The notes beneath the pieces are model-generated. The model was not told the origin of the DNA, searched no databases, and was given only the letters and a program-made list of their open reading frames with translations. The position numbers and the translations under genes were made by a program. Of a DNA stretch of 21,202 nt, positions 1-6,957 are shown piece by piece. Source of the stretch: JBBSHS01 sp038232515. Its GTDB lineage: Bacteria; Actinomycetota; Acidimicrobiia; Acidimicrobiales; JAUJNH01. Position 1 is the stretch's first letter, and each line of letters starts with the position of its first letter. Where the stretch lies: positions 1 to 21,202 of the forward strand of contig JBBSHS010000043.1 of assembly GCA_038232515.1 (NCBI GenBank), in the 5' to 3' direction.

Positions 1-747
1 GCGGGCGGCCGGCTGCTGGGCCTGCTGCTGGGCCGGCTGCTGGGCCTGCTGCTGGGCGGCAGCCAGCGCCGCCTGGGCGGCGGCGGTGACCGCCGTCTCG
101 CGTTGGGCCTGGGCCTGGGCCACCAGGTCACCCAACTGCCCCTTGACCTGGGCCAGGGTCTGCTCGAGTTGGGCCTGGGCCGCCACCACCGCACCGCGGG
201 CCTCGTCCACGGCCGCCACCGACGACCGGGCCTGGCGCTGGGCCGACTCCAGCGCCGCACGCTCGTCGGCCACGTTCAGGTGGGCGGCCCGCACCTGGTC
301 GAGGGCATTGGCATCGGACGAAGCGAGCGTGTGCGCGTACTGCACGGCCAGCAGTGGGTCGGTACCCTTGGCCTCAGCCCGGGCCAGGGTGGTGAGATCG
401 GGGGTCACGGCCCCCCTGACGTAGGTGTCGATGGCCCGGCCCCGCAGCACGGCCCCCGCCTGGGCGGCCTGGGCCGCCGTCCTGTCCAGGCGCACCTGGG
501 CATCCGCCACCCGCGTCGTCACCTGCTGTTCCTGGAGCACATTGCCGTCGTACTGCTCGGCCAGAGCCGACTCCTTGGCGCCCAGCGCGTCGATCTGGGC
601 GGCGATGCGGTTGGCTTCGGCCTGCTTGTCGGTGACGGAGTCAGCCGGCGCAGGCGCCGCCGCCAGGGCGTTGACGGAAAGGGCGACGGTGAGAACCCCG
701 AGCAACCGGAGGGCCCGCCTCGCCTTCGTAGGAGTGATCCTCGCCAT
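1..747 (-). CDS. Secreted coiled-coil protein, RipA/CwlO-like N-terminal region (partial)
   Basis: Read on the minus strand from ATG at 747, the frame stays open for 249 codons to the window edge, so the C-terminus is missing. Residues 1-36 look like a Sec signal peptide: a basic stretch (KARRALR), a hydrophobic core (LLGVLTVALSVNALAAA), then small residues. Residues 38-225 are rich in Ala, Gln, Glu and Arg with heptad-like spacing, as in the coiled-coil regulatory part of actinobacterial NlpC/P60 peptidoglycan hydrolases. Residues 230-249 are a Gln/Ala/Pro linker. From the family, a catalytic NlpC/P60 domain would be expected next, cleaving peptide cross-links during division, but it is not visible. 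No strong ribosome-binding site precedes the ATG. The gene diverges from the MFS gene. It could also be another exported coiled-coil protein with no enzyme domain. Confidence 0.72.
   Translation of the reverse strand, partial: MARITPTKARRALRLLGVLTVALSVNALAAAPAPADSVTDKQAEANRIAAQIDALGAKESALAEQYDGNVLQEQQVTTRVADAQVRLDRTAAQAAQAGAVLRGRAIDTYVRGAVTPDLTTLARAEAKGTDPLLAVQYAHTLASSDANALDQVRAAHLNVADERAALESAQRQARSSVAAVDEARGAVVAAQAQLEQTLAQVKGQLGDLVAQAQAQRETAVTAAAQAALAAAQQQAQQPAQQQAQQPAAR
7..54. repeat. Two exact tandem copies of a 24-bp unit
   Basis: Positions 7-30 and 31-54 are identical. On the minus strand each unit encodes Q-Q-Q-A-Q-Q-P-A in the linker of the secreted coiled-coil protein. The unit length is a multiple of three, so copy-number change would keep the reading frame. 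Confidence 0.9.
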
Positions 748-871
748 GTTGCGTCGGGATGCTAGGCGCCTGCGTCGTGCCGACCCCGCCTCTTGTGGCT
801 GATGTTGCCAATGAGCTTGATGAGGTTTGGCGGCCGCCGGCGCGCTGACCGGAAAGCGGGAGACTGAGACG

Positions 872-2152
872 GTGAGCGACGCCAAGGAGCGACGAAGCCC
901 GTTCCTCCGCCGCCGGCGCCGGCAAGAATCCTCAACGTCCGGCCTGGCTGGGGCATGGCGACAACCCGAGTTCCGGCGGTTCTTCGTGGCCCGTACGGTG
1001 AGCCAGTGGGGGGACACCTTCAACTCGGTGGCCTTGGTCATCCTGGTCTACCGCCTCACCGGGTCGGGGCTGCGGGTCGGGGGCACTGTGGTGTTCGAGG
1101 TCGTCCCCGTCCTGGCCTTCGGGTTCGTCGCCGGGGCGGCGGTCGACCGGTGGCCACGACGCAGGGTCATGGTCGTGGCCGATGTCGGCCGGGCGGCCAT
1201 CGCCGCCGCCCTGGCCGCCTCGCACGGCAACCTGGCCGCCATCTACGGGGCTGCCTTCGCACTCTCGGCGCTGTCTGTGTTCTTCAACCCGGCGGCGTCC
1301 AGCGTGGTGCCCTCACTGGTGGGGCCTGAGAACGTGGTGGGCGCCAACTCGGTGGTGTGGTCGGCGGCCGTGCTCTCCCAGATCGCCCTGGCACCGGCGT
1401 CCGGCGGCCTCGTCGCCTTCGCCGGTGCCGGTCCCGCCTTCGCCCTGAACGCCGTCTCCTATGCGGTGTCGGCCAGCCTGCTCACCGGGCTCACGCTGCC
1501 CGCACCGGCCGACCACACCCCCGGCCGCCACCTGGCCGACATCGTGGAGGGACTGCGGGCCATCCGCCAGGACCGGTTCCTTCGCACCCTGTCCGCGGTT
1601 CAGGCCTTGGCTGCCCTGTCCGCCGGCGCCACCTCCGCGCTGCTGGTCGTGCTGGCCGAACGCCGCCTGCACGTCGGCGCCGGTCGCTTCGGACTGCTCA
1701 TCGGGGCCATCGGGGTCGGCGCCGGGTTCGGCCCGCTCGTCCTGTTGCGCTTCGTCGGCAACGTGCGCCGACCGGGTTGGCTCTTCGGTCCCTATCTGCT
1801 GCGGGGCGCTGTCGACCTCACCCTGGCCGCCTCGACCAGCTACCCGGTGTCGCTCGGCGCTCTGGCCGTGTACGGGGTGGGCACGTCGACCGGCAACGTG
1901 ACCTACAACTCCGTTCTCCAGACGACCGTCCCGGACCGGCTCCGGGGTCGGGTCTTCGCCTTCTTCGACATCGTGTGGCAGACGGGCCGCATGTTCAGCA
2001 TCGTCGCCGGGGGCATCCTCGCCGACCGTATCGGCATCGTTTCTGTCTATCTGCTCGGCGCTGGCCTCCTCATCGGCGCCGCCCTGCTCGGGCTGGGCAA
2101 GGCGGGCCCCGCCCCTCTACCTGAGGGCGGGCACTCTCTCCCGGACGCGTGA
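872..2152 (+). CDS. MFS transporter, EntS/DHA3-like exporter family
   Basis: The 426-residue protein has about 12 hydrophobic segments. A loop motif after the second segment, DRWPRRRVMVVAD (about residues 92-104), corresponds to MFS motif A. The opening pattern (FRRFFVARTVSQWGDTFNSVALVILVYRLTGSG) is typical of the MFS_3 group, which includes enterobactin exporter EntS and macrolide efflux proteins. It probably exports a small molecule through the inner membrane by proton antiport; the substrate cannot be read from sequence. I chose GTG 872 because GGGAG lies 9 bp upstream. A TTG at 827 would add 15 residues without a ribosome-binding site. The gene is convergent with the HAD phosphatase. The second MFS gene in this window (12341-13651) belongs to the same broad family. 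Confidence 0.85.
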   Translation: MSDAKERRSPFLRRRRRQESSTSGLAGAWRQPEFRRFFVARTVSQWGDTFNSVALVILVYRLTGSGLRVGGTVVFEVVPVLAFGFVAGAAVDRWPRRRVMVVADVGRAAIAAALAASHGNLAAIYGAAFALSALSVFFNPAASSVVPSLVGPENVVGANSVVWSAAVLSQIALAPASGGLVAFAGAGPAFALNAVSYAVSASLLTGLTLPAPADHTPGRHLADIVEGLRAIRQDRFLRTLSAVQALAALSAGATSALLVVLAERRLHVGAGRFGLLIGAIGVGAGFGPLVLLRFVGNVRRPGWLFGPYLLRGAVDLTLAASTSYPVSLGALAVYGVGTSTGNVTYNSVLQTTVPDRLRGRVFAFFDIVWQTGRMFSIVAGGILADRIGIVSVYLLGAGLLIGAALLGLGKAGPAPLPEGGHSLPDA

Positions 2153-2204
2153 ACGGCGACGTCGAACCGTCGACCGGACGAAGACCGGCCCGCCACTGGA
2201 ATGG

Positions 2205-2236
2205 CCCATCGACCACAGTGTGGTCGCCGCCATGGG
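2205..2236. terminator. Candidate bidirectional terminator hairpin
   Basis: CGACCACA (2210-2217) and TGTGGTCG (2219-2226) form a perfect 8-bp inverted repeat around one base. It is flanked by outer arms CCCAT (2205-2209) and ATGGG (2232-2236). It sits between two convergent genes and ends just before the HAD stop codon. There is no T-run, so intrinsic termination is an inference. Confidence 0.4.
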
Positions 2237-2896
2237 TCACAGGAGCCGAGCGAGCGGTCCGGTACGGAACTGGGCCAGGACCTCGGCCACGTCGCGGTAG
2301 ACGTGGACGGCGCCCGCTTCGCCGAGCTCGTGCCGGCTGAACCCTCCCGTCTCCACCGCCACGCACCCCAGACCGGCGGCTCGTGCCGCTTCGACATCCC
2401 ATACGCTGTCCCCCACCACCAGGGCCAGGCCGGGGTCGATGGACCCGGCTCGCAGGGCGGCGAGGAACACGTCGGGGCCCGGCTTGGACTGTTCGACGTC
2501 GTCGGCCGTGGTACGGGCGTCGATGGCGTCATCGGCAGCCAGGAGCTTCTCGAAGACTTCGAGATCGGCGCTCGGCGACGAAGTGGCCAGCACCACCGCC
2601 AGCCCGGCCTGGTGGACGTGGGCCAACAACTCGGCCGCGGCCGGGAAGGGCTTGACGTCTCCCATCAGCTCCTGGAAGCGGTGCTTGTAGGCCTGCGCGA
2701 CTTCGTCGGACCCGTGGCCGAGGACCTTGTCGACAAGTCTGTCGCTGCCCATGCCCACCAGCCGGTGGATGGCGTTCATGGGGGCCCACTCGCCGGCATC
2801 GTCGAAGGCGCGCGCCCACGCCACGGTGTGGAGGTAGTTGGTATCAACAAGCGTGCCGTCGACGTCGAAGAGCACCCCAGCCCGAGAATCGTTCAT
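2237..2896 (-). CDS. HAD-superfamily phosphatase, subfamily IA (phosphoglycolate phosphatase / beta-phosphoglucomutase-like)
   Basis: The 219-residue protein carries the full HAD set. Motif I is DVDGT (nucleophile D11, acid/base D13), motif II is around T105-S107, motif III is K138 in SKPGPDVF, and motif IV is GDSVWD (D163, D167), which binds Mg. The helical insert after motif I (about residues 18-85) is the type-1 cap seen in phosphoglycolate phosphatase and beta-phosphoglucomutase relatives. The expected reaction is hydrolysis of a small phosphorylated metabolite in the cytoplasm; the substrate is not predictable. Start is ATG 2896, with only a weak purine stretch upstream. It is divergent from the DUF72 gene and convergent with the MFS gene. 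Confidence 0.9.
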   Translation of the reverse strand: MNDSRAGVLFDVDGTLVDTNYLHTVAWARAFDDAGEWAPMNAIHRLVGMGSDRLVDKVLGHGSDEVAQAYKHRFQELMGDVKPFPAAAELLAHVHQAGLAVVLATSSPSADLEVFEKLLAADDAIDARTTADDVEQSKPGPDVFLAALRAGSIDPGLALVVGDSVWDVEAARAAGLGCVAVETGGFSRHELGEAGAVHVYRDVAEVLAQFRTGPLARLL

Positions 2897-2968
2897 CGCC
2901 CGCTTGTTCCCAACCGCACGACGCTCTCACACCAAGGGGAGCCCGGGCCGCTCCGGGAGGAACCGGCG

Positions 2969-2988
2969 CCAGCGGCGTGCGCCGCTGG
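2969..2988. promoter_or_regulatory. Perfect inverted repeat just upstream of the DUF72 start
   Basis: CCAGCGGCG (2969-2977) and CGCCGCTGG (2980-2988) are exact reverse complements around TG. The repeat ends 13 bp before the DUF72 ATG and lies in the 105-bp region between two divergent genes. It may be an operator, or a 5'-leader hairpin in the DUF72 mRNA, which lacks a visible ribosome-binding site. Confidence 0.4.
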
Positions 2989-3001
2989 GTAGACCATCCT
3001 C

Positions 3002-3805
3002 ATGTCGACGTCCGAAGGCGACGCCATGGGCGCGCCGGCGCGGCGCGGGAGTGGTGCCGGGCGGGACCGCCCGGGCCGGGCGCGGGTGGGCTGCTCAGGC
3101 TGGATGTACCGCCACTGGCGGGGCATCGTGTACCCCGCCGAACTCGGGCAACGCCGGTGGTTCGAGCATTACGCCGGGCTTTTCGACACCGTCGAGATCA
3201 ACAACACGTTCTACCGGCTCCCGCCCCCGTCGACGGTCGAGGGGTGGGCCGCCCAGGCCCCTCCCGGCTTCACGTACGCGCTCAAGGTCGGGGGGTTCGG
3301 CTCGCACCGCATGAAGCTGCGCGACGCGGCATCGTGGCTGCCCAACCACGTCGACCGGGCTCAGCGTCTCGGTGCTGCCCTCGGCCCGAACCTGGTGCAA
3401 CTGCCACCCCACTGGAGGCGCAACACCGAGCGCCTCGACGAGTTCCTGTCGGTCGCCCCGAGGACAATGCGGTGGGCAGTCGAGCTGAGGGATGCCTCCT
3501 GGCTCCATGACGACGTCTTCGACGTGCTGCGTCGCCATGGAGCCGCTCTGTGCCTGCACGATCTCTTGGCCGATCACCCATGGGAGCTGACCGCGGACTG
3601 GGCCTATGTCCGCTTCCACGGCCCCGAAGCCCTCGAACGCAAGTACTGGGGCCGCTACGGCGAGGGCCGCCTCGGGCAGGTGGCCGACCGGCTGGGAGCC
3701 TGGCTCCAACAGGGATGCGACGTCTACGCCTACTTCAACAACGACCACCAGGGCGCGGCCGTCGACGACGCCCGGTGGCTGGCCCGGCGTCTCGACGGTT
3801 ATTGA
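3002..3805 (+). CDS. DUF72 (YecE-like) family protein
   Basis: The 267-residue protein matches the DUF72 TIM-barrel-like family. Characteristic blocks are VGCSGWMYRHWRGIVYP (29-45), FDTVEINNTFYRLP (61-74), FTYALKVGGFGSH (90-102), VELRDASW (160-167), AYVRFHGPE (201-209) and the closing VYAYFNNDHQGAAVDDAR (241-258). The biochemical function of the family is unsettled; acidic and His residues in these blocks suggest a hydrolase or metal site, which is inference. The first 28 residues are a low-complexity Arg/Gly/Ala extension, so the true start may be downstream, for example ATG 3026. No ribosome-binding site is evident before 3002. It is divergent from the HAD gene. Confidence 0.85.
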   Translation: MSTSEGDAMGAPARRGSGAGRDRPGRARVGCSGWMYRHWRGIVYPAELGQRRWFEHYAGLFDTVEINNTFYRLPPPSTVEGWAAQAPPGFTYALKVGGFGSHRMKLRDAASWLPNHVDRAQRLGAALGPNLVQLPPHWRRNTERLDEFLSVAPRTMRWAVELRDASWLHDDVFDVLRRHGAALCLHDLLADHPWELTADWAYVRFHGPEALERKYWGRYGEGRLGQVADRLGAWLQQGCDVYAYFNNDHQGAAVDDARWLARRLDGY

Positions 3806-3844
3806 CCACGGCGCGGGCAGATAGACGCGTCACGGACGCCAGCG

Positions 3845-4000
3845 CCTAGGCGCTTGGCGCCTACGAGCCGGGTCGGGTTCGAGGGTGACAGCCAGCCCGC
3901 CAACGCAGGGCGACTGCGCTCAGGGTGCGGGTGAAGAACATCGCCGCCCGTAGGCCCTGGGGTGAACTGCTCGTCGGGCGGGGGCGAAGCCCCGGTAGAC
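3845..4000 (+). repeat. Two-copy intergenic element, copy 1 (short form)
   Basis: This 156-bp stretch shares several blocks in the same order with 11970-12224. First is a palindrome (left arm CCTAGGCGC, spacer TTG, right arm GCGCCTA). Then come GTCGGGTTCGAGG (3872-3884), AACGCAGGG, CGGGTGAAGAACATCGCCGC, TAGGCC, and finally CTCGTCGGGCG followed by GGGCGAAGCCCCGG. Copy 1 lacks about 100 bp present in copy 2 after the palindrome. Indels between copies are not multiples of three, which argues against coding. The last block can fold as GGGGC-GAA-GCCCC. It occupies most of the 318-bp gap between the DUF72 and CsbD genes and ends 123 bp before the CsbD start. It could be a MITE/REP-like element or a cis-regulatory RNA. 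Confidence 0.7.
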
Positions 4001-4123
4001 GTTTGCCAGTCGAGGATGCAGGGGTAGGTGCGCGATCGGTTGCGGTTTGCGGGCCACTGTGCCCGGGCGTTGCCGGAGCGACCGGGGCGGCGGCGCAACA
4101 CTCGAGGAGCAAGGAGAACTGAT

Positions 4124-4333
4124 ATGGGTACATTCGAAGAGGCCAAGGGCAAGGTCAAAGAGGGCATCGGTGACCTGACCGACAACCCCGACCTGCAGCG
4201 TGAGGGCGGGGCGCAGGCCGACAAGGGCGAGGCTGAGCGGGAGGCCACCGAGGCCCGGACCGAGGCGAAGGCCCATGAGGTCAAGGCCCAGGAGAAAGAG
4301 GTCCAGCAGGAGGCAGCGGAGAAGGCCAAGTAG
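4124..4333 (+). CDS. CsbD-like small stress protein
   Basis: The 69-residue hydrophilic protein begins MGTFEEAKGKVKEGIGDLTDN, matching the CsbD-like family signature (K-G-K-x-K-E-x-x-G-x-L-T-x-x). The rest is a charged Glu/Lys/Ala helix. Family members are small soluble proteins often induced by general stress; the B. subtilis founder is under sigma-B. The molecular role is unknown. The start is well fixed by AAGGAG at 4111-4116, 7 bp before the ATG. It lies downstream of copy 1 of the two-copy element and is followed by a hairpin at 4349-4394. It appears monocistronic. Confidence 0.88.
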   Translation: MGTFEEAKGKVKEGIGDLTDNPDLQREGGAQADKGEAEREATEARTEAKAHEVKAQEKEVQQEAAEKAK

Positions 4334-4348
4334 CAGGCCGTCTGCCGT

Positions 4349-4394
4349 CGCCCCTGACCTGTAGGCATGCTGCTCGTCCCTTCAGGTCGGGGCG
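4349..4394 (+). terminator. Candidate hairpin downstream of the CsbD gene
   Basis: GCCCCTGACCTG near 4350-4361 pairs with CAGGTCGGGGC near 4383-4393, apart from one bulged T. The loop is about 21 nt. It lies about 16 bp after the CsbD stop and before the oppositely oriented tRNA. It lacks a U-tract, so terminator function is inferred from position. Confidence 0.4.
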
Positions 4395-4474
4395 CCGGAG
4401 GCGGTGCTGCCGTCGGTGGGCGATCTCGAAGTCGGGCGCTGGAACGGCGAGGATTGTGAGCGCGCTTCTGTCTG

Positions 4475-4546
4475 AGGCGGCGGGCGGAATCGAACCGCCG
4501 TAGGGGGCTTTGCAGGCCCCTGCCTGAACCACTCGGCCACGCCGCC
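4475..4546 (-). tRNA. tRNA-Cys (anticodon GCA)
   Basis: The minus strand folds as a complete cloverleaf. The acceptor pairs GGCGGCG with CGCCGCC. The T arm is GGCGG-TTCGATT-CCGCC. The anticodon loop is CTGCAAA, with GCA at 4511-4513, and the discriminator is U at 4475. CCA is not encoded (CAG follows). A weak -10-like TACAGT on the minus strand (4558-4563) lies about 11 bp upstream. The flanks are the CsbD gene and the LCP gene, both on the other strand. The remaining bases of the 4334-4682 gap hold only the hairpin listed separately. Confidence 0.96.
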
Positions 4547-4682
4547 AGGCGCCGTGGACTGTAGTGCCCCAGTCCGCGCCTCTGGGCGGTAAACGGGGCA
4601 GGCAGGGTGCCGGAGCAAAGGGTCGCGGCCGCAGTACGGTCAGGTGCGGCGGGTCGAGTGCCGCCGGAGCGACACCACGACC

Positions 4683-6194
4683 ATGATACCGACCGGCCCG
4701 CACCCACGACCGCCCTGGCGTACCCACCGGGGGGTCAGTCGCGCCCTGATCTGCATCGACGTGCTCCTGGCCACGGTGGTGCTAGGCACCGGGGCTGTCT
4801 ACGGCTACGCCCGCTACCGGCTGGACCAGATCCACCGCGTGGCGCTGCCCAGCGCGCCGGCGGGCGCGGCCGGCTCGGCGCCGCTCATCGACGAAGCACC
4901 GGGGCAGCCCTTCAACCTGGTGCTAGCCGGCTCGGACTCGCGCAACTTCACAGACAAGGCCGCCCGGCAGAAGTATGGCGACCCGTCTGTGGTCGGGGGA
5001 CAGCGCAGCGACACGCTGATGGTGGTGCACGTCGACCCCGGGGCCAGAAAGGCTCAGGTCCTGTCGATCCACCGCGATCTGTACGTGCCGATCTCAGGAG
5101 TCCACGGATCAGCCAAGATCAACTCAGCTCTGGACAACGGGCCGGCCGTGCTGCTCAAGACGCTGCGGGACGACCTGGGCATCGCCGCCTCCCATTACGT
5201 CCAGGTCGACTTCGTGGGCTTCCAGAAGGTGGTCGACACCGTCGGCCCGGTGCCGTTCTACTTTCCCACTCCGGTGCGGGACGCCAACACCGGGCTGAAC
5301 GTCGAACAGGCGGGTTGCACCCCGCTGCAGGGGACGGCGGCGTTGGCGCTGGTGCGGTCCCGCCATCTCCAGTACTTCCAGGACGGCCGCTGGCGCGACG
5401 ACCTGACCGACGACCGGGGCCGCATCGTGCGCCAGCAGGACTTCCTGCGTCGGGTGGTCGAACTGGCCGTCACACATGGGTTGGCCAACCCGTCCACCCT
5501 GAACCAGCTCATCGGCTCTGTCGCCCCCAACCTCACGGTCGACCAGGGCCTCGGCACCGCCGAGATGGGCAGGCTCGGACGTCGTTTCGCGTCCTCGGGC
5601 ACAGATGCCGTGTCCTGGTCGGTGCTCCCGGTGGTGGACGCCCAGATCGACGGTCAGGACGTCGAACGGCTCGACGAGCCATCGGCGGACGCCGTGCTGT
5701 CGGCCTTCGGCGGCCGGGCCCAAGGGGCGCTGGCCAACCCGGGCACAGGCGGGGCGACCCGGTTCTCGGGTCGTCCGCCCGCCCTCTCCGCACTGGCCGA
5801 GGGCGTCTCGGTCCGCATCGTGGGAAACGCCTCGACGCCCGGTGCGGCCGAACAAGCCCGCCAGGACCTGGCCAACGCCGGCATCCCGGCCACCGTAGCC
5901 CTGGCCCAAGGGCCGCCACCTCCTCTCGTACGGGTGCTGGCGCCCCGAGAGCTGCGGACCACGGCGGCCACACTCGCCGCTCTGGTTTCCGGCGCCGGCT
6001 CGGCCGTCGACCCGGGCCTGAAGGGCAGCTCCATCGTCTTGGTCGTCGGGGCCACCTGGCCCGGGCTGAACAGCACGTCCAGCACCGGCCGGCCGTCGGG
6101 CCCGCCGACGACGCTCTCCGGCGGCTCGACCACCACCACAACCACGACCACCGTCGCCGCCAAGGGCACGAACGACCAGGTGAACTGCCCGTAG
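4683..6194 (+). CDS. LytR-CpsA-Psr (LCP) family cell-wall ligase with LytR_C domain
   Basis: The 503-residue protein (from ATG 4683) has a short basic N-terminus and one membrane segment at about 21-43. An LCP domain spans about 77-260, with hallmark blocks NLVLAGSDSR (78-87), RSDTLMVVHVD (108-118), VLSIHRDLYVPI (126-137), KINSAL (145-150) and ALVRSRH (222-228). A LytR_C domain follows at about 374-460 (VSVRIVGNAS to IVLVVGATW). It ends in a Thr-rich tail with eight consecutive Thr. LCP enzymes sit outside the membrane and transfer lipid-linked glycopolymers to peptidoglycan; in actinobacteria the acceptor polymer is often arabinogalactan or a teichoic-acid-like glycan. GTG 4644 is an alternative start. 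ATG 4683 has GGAG 13 bp upstream, which is distant, so the start is uncertain. It is convergent with the Nfu gene. Confidence 0.9.
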   Translation: MIPTGPHPRPPWRTHRGVSRALICIDVLLATVVLGTGAVYGYARYRLDQIHRVALPSAPAGAAGSAPLIDEAPGQPFNLVLAGSDSRNFTDKAARQKYGDPSVVGGQRSDTLMVVHVDPGARKAQVLSIHRDLYVPISGVHGSAKINSALDNGPAVLLKTLRDDLGIAASHYVQVDFVGFQKVVDTVGPVPFYFPTPVRDANTGLNVEQAGCTPLQGTAALALVRSRHLQYFQDGRWRDDLTDDRGRIVRQQDFLRRVVELAVTHGLANPSTLNQLIGSVAPNLTVDQGLGTAEMGRLGRRFASSGTDAVSWSVLPVVDAQIDGQDVERLDEPSADAVLSAFGGRAQGALANPGTGGATRFSGRPPALSALAEGVSVRIVGNASTPGAAEQARQDLANAGIPATVALAQGPPPPLVRVLAPRELRTTAATLAALVSGAGSAVDPGLKGSSIVLVVGATWPGLNSTSSTGRPSGPPTTLSGGSTTTTTTTTVAAKGTNDQVNCP

Positions 6195-6219
6195 CGTCGA
6201 CCGTCGCAAGGGCGGCCGA

Positions 6220-6537
6220 TCAGAGTTGGGGGACGTAACCCCCGCGTCCGAGAGCGGCGCTCTCCTCGGCGTCGATGGACTCGTCCAGTCCGCCGATCAC
6301 CTCGGTCACCCACGGCAAGCGGTCTTTCATGATGCGGTTCACGCCCGCCTGCAGGGTGGTGGCGCTGATGGCGCAGCTGCTGCAGGACCCCTGCAGCTGG
6401 ACCTGCACAACCCCCGTCTCGACGTCGGCATCGACCAGCATGAGATCACCGCCGTCGGCCCGCACCGCCGGCCTGATCATCTCTATGATGTCTTTGAGCT
6501 GCTCGACCCTCAGGACCCGCTCCTCGTCGCTGACCAC
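6220..6537 (-). CDS. Nfu-type iron-sulfur scaffold (NifU C-terminal domain)
   Basis: The protein of about 105 residues is a single NifU C-terminal domain, with LKDIIEMIRPAVRADGGDLMLVD near the N-terminus and the cluster-binding motif GSCSSCAISATTLQAGV containing CxxC (C52/C55 from this start). Nfu proteins carry a 4Fe-4S cluster at a dimer interface and deliver it to apo-enzymes. I chose GTG 6537 because a perfect GGAGGT lies 8 bp upstream. The in-frame ATG at 6552 overlaps that ribosome-binding site and would add five residues. Fe-S proteins nearby that could be clients are the ferredoxin at 13688 and any hydrogenase served by the hyp operon; this link is inference. It is divergent from the DUF6457 gene. 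Confidence 0.9.
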   Translation of the reverse strand: MVSDEERVLRVEQLKDIIEMIRPAVRADGGDLMLVDADVETGVVQVQLQGSCSSCAISATTLQAGVNRIMKDRLPWVTEVIGGLDESIDAEESAALGRGGYVPQL

Positions 6538-6628
6538 GTCGCAGACCTCCATGTCGTATGCCCGGCAAGGCTACCCGGGCCCTGGGCGGTGGCGGCGATA
6601 GCTTGCCGGCGGTGAAGGCGACCAGAAC

Positions 6629-6916
6629 GTGGTGACCGAACCTGTCCCGACGCCACCGACCACCGGCGCCACAGACTGGATCGAGGCCTTCGCCCGGGAG
6701 CTCGACGTCGAACCACCTACCCCTGCCCTGGTCGAAAGCCTGCTGGCGGTGGCCAAGGTCGCCGCCCATGCCTCGCAACGCTGGGCCGCCCCCATCGCCT
6801 GTTATCTCGTCGGCTTGTCGGGGACGTCGTGCGACGGGGCCGCTGCCGCGGCTGACGCCGCCAGCCGCGCCTCGCAAAGCTCGAGCCGCCAGTCCGAGGA
6901 CGGCCCTTCGTCGTAG
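6629..6916 (+). CDS. DUF6457-like protein
   Basis: The 95-residue protein resembles the small actinobacterial family I recognise as DUF6457. It has a Trp-led helix (DWIEAFARELDVEPP, residues 16-30) followed by a helical core LLAVAKVAAHASQRWAAPIACYLVGLS (38-64). The C-terminal third is low-complexity Ser/Ala. The family is uncharacterised; I recall it near molybdopterin-guanine dinucleotide genes, which are absent here. GTG occurs twice in a row at 6629 and 6632, so the start is uncertain by one codon. The upstream Shine-Dalgarno is weak. Antisense frames overlap this stretch, but only this one gives recognisable conservation. It is convergent with hypF. Confidence 0.6.
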   Translation: MVTEPVPTPPTTGATDWIEAFARELDVEPPTPALVESLLAVAKVAAHASQRWAAPIACYLVGLSGTSCDGAAAAADAASRASQSSSRQSEDGPSS

Positions 6917-6917
6917 C

Positions 6918-6955
6918 GGGACGACGTGAGCACGACCGCCCCGGGCCATCGTCCC
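6918..6955. terminator. Weak candidate hairpin between convergent genes
   Basis: GGGACGA (6918-6924) and TCGTCCC (6949-6955) are exact reverse complements separated by 24 bp. The repeat fills the 41-bp gap between the DUF6457 and hypF stop codons. There is no T-run and the loop is long. Confidence 0.25.
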
Positions 6956-6957
6956 CC

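Noticed and set aside
760..775. Third copy of the TAGGCGCC palindrome arm
   Set aside because: Only about 8 bases match, with no other block of the element nearby; compatible with chance in GC-rich DNA.
3845..4000. Known riboswitch (cobalamin, FMN, TPP, c-di-AMP, SAM)
   Set aside because: None of the conserved core motifs of these classes that I can recall is present in either copy.
4607..6238. 543-codon plus-strand frame overlapping the LCP gene
   Set aside because: The LCP frame carries conserved blocks and a membrane segment. This one is Arg/Gly/Pro-rich with none.
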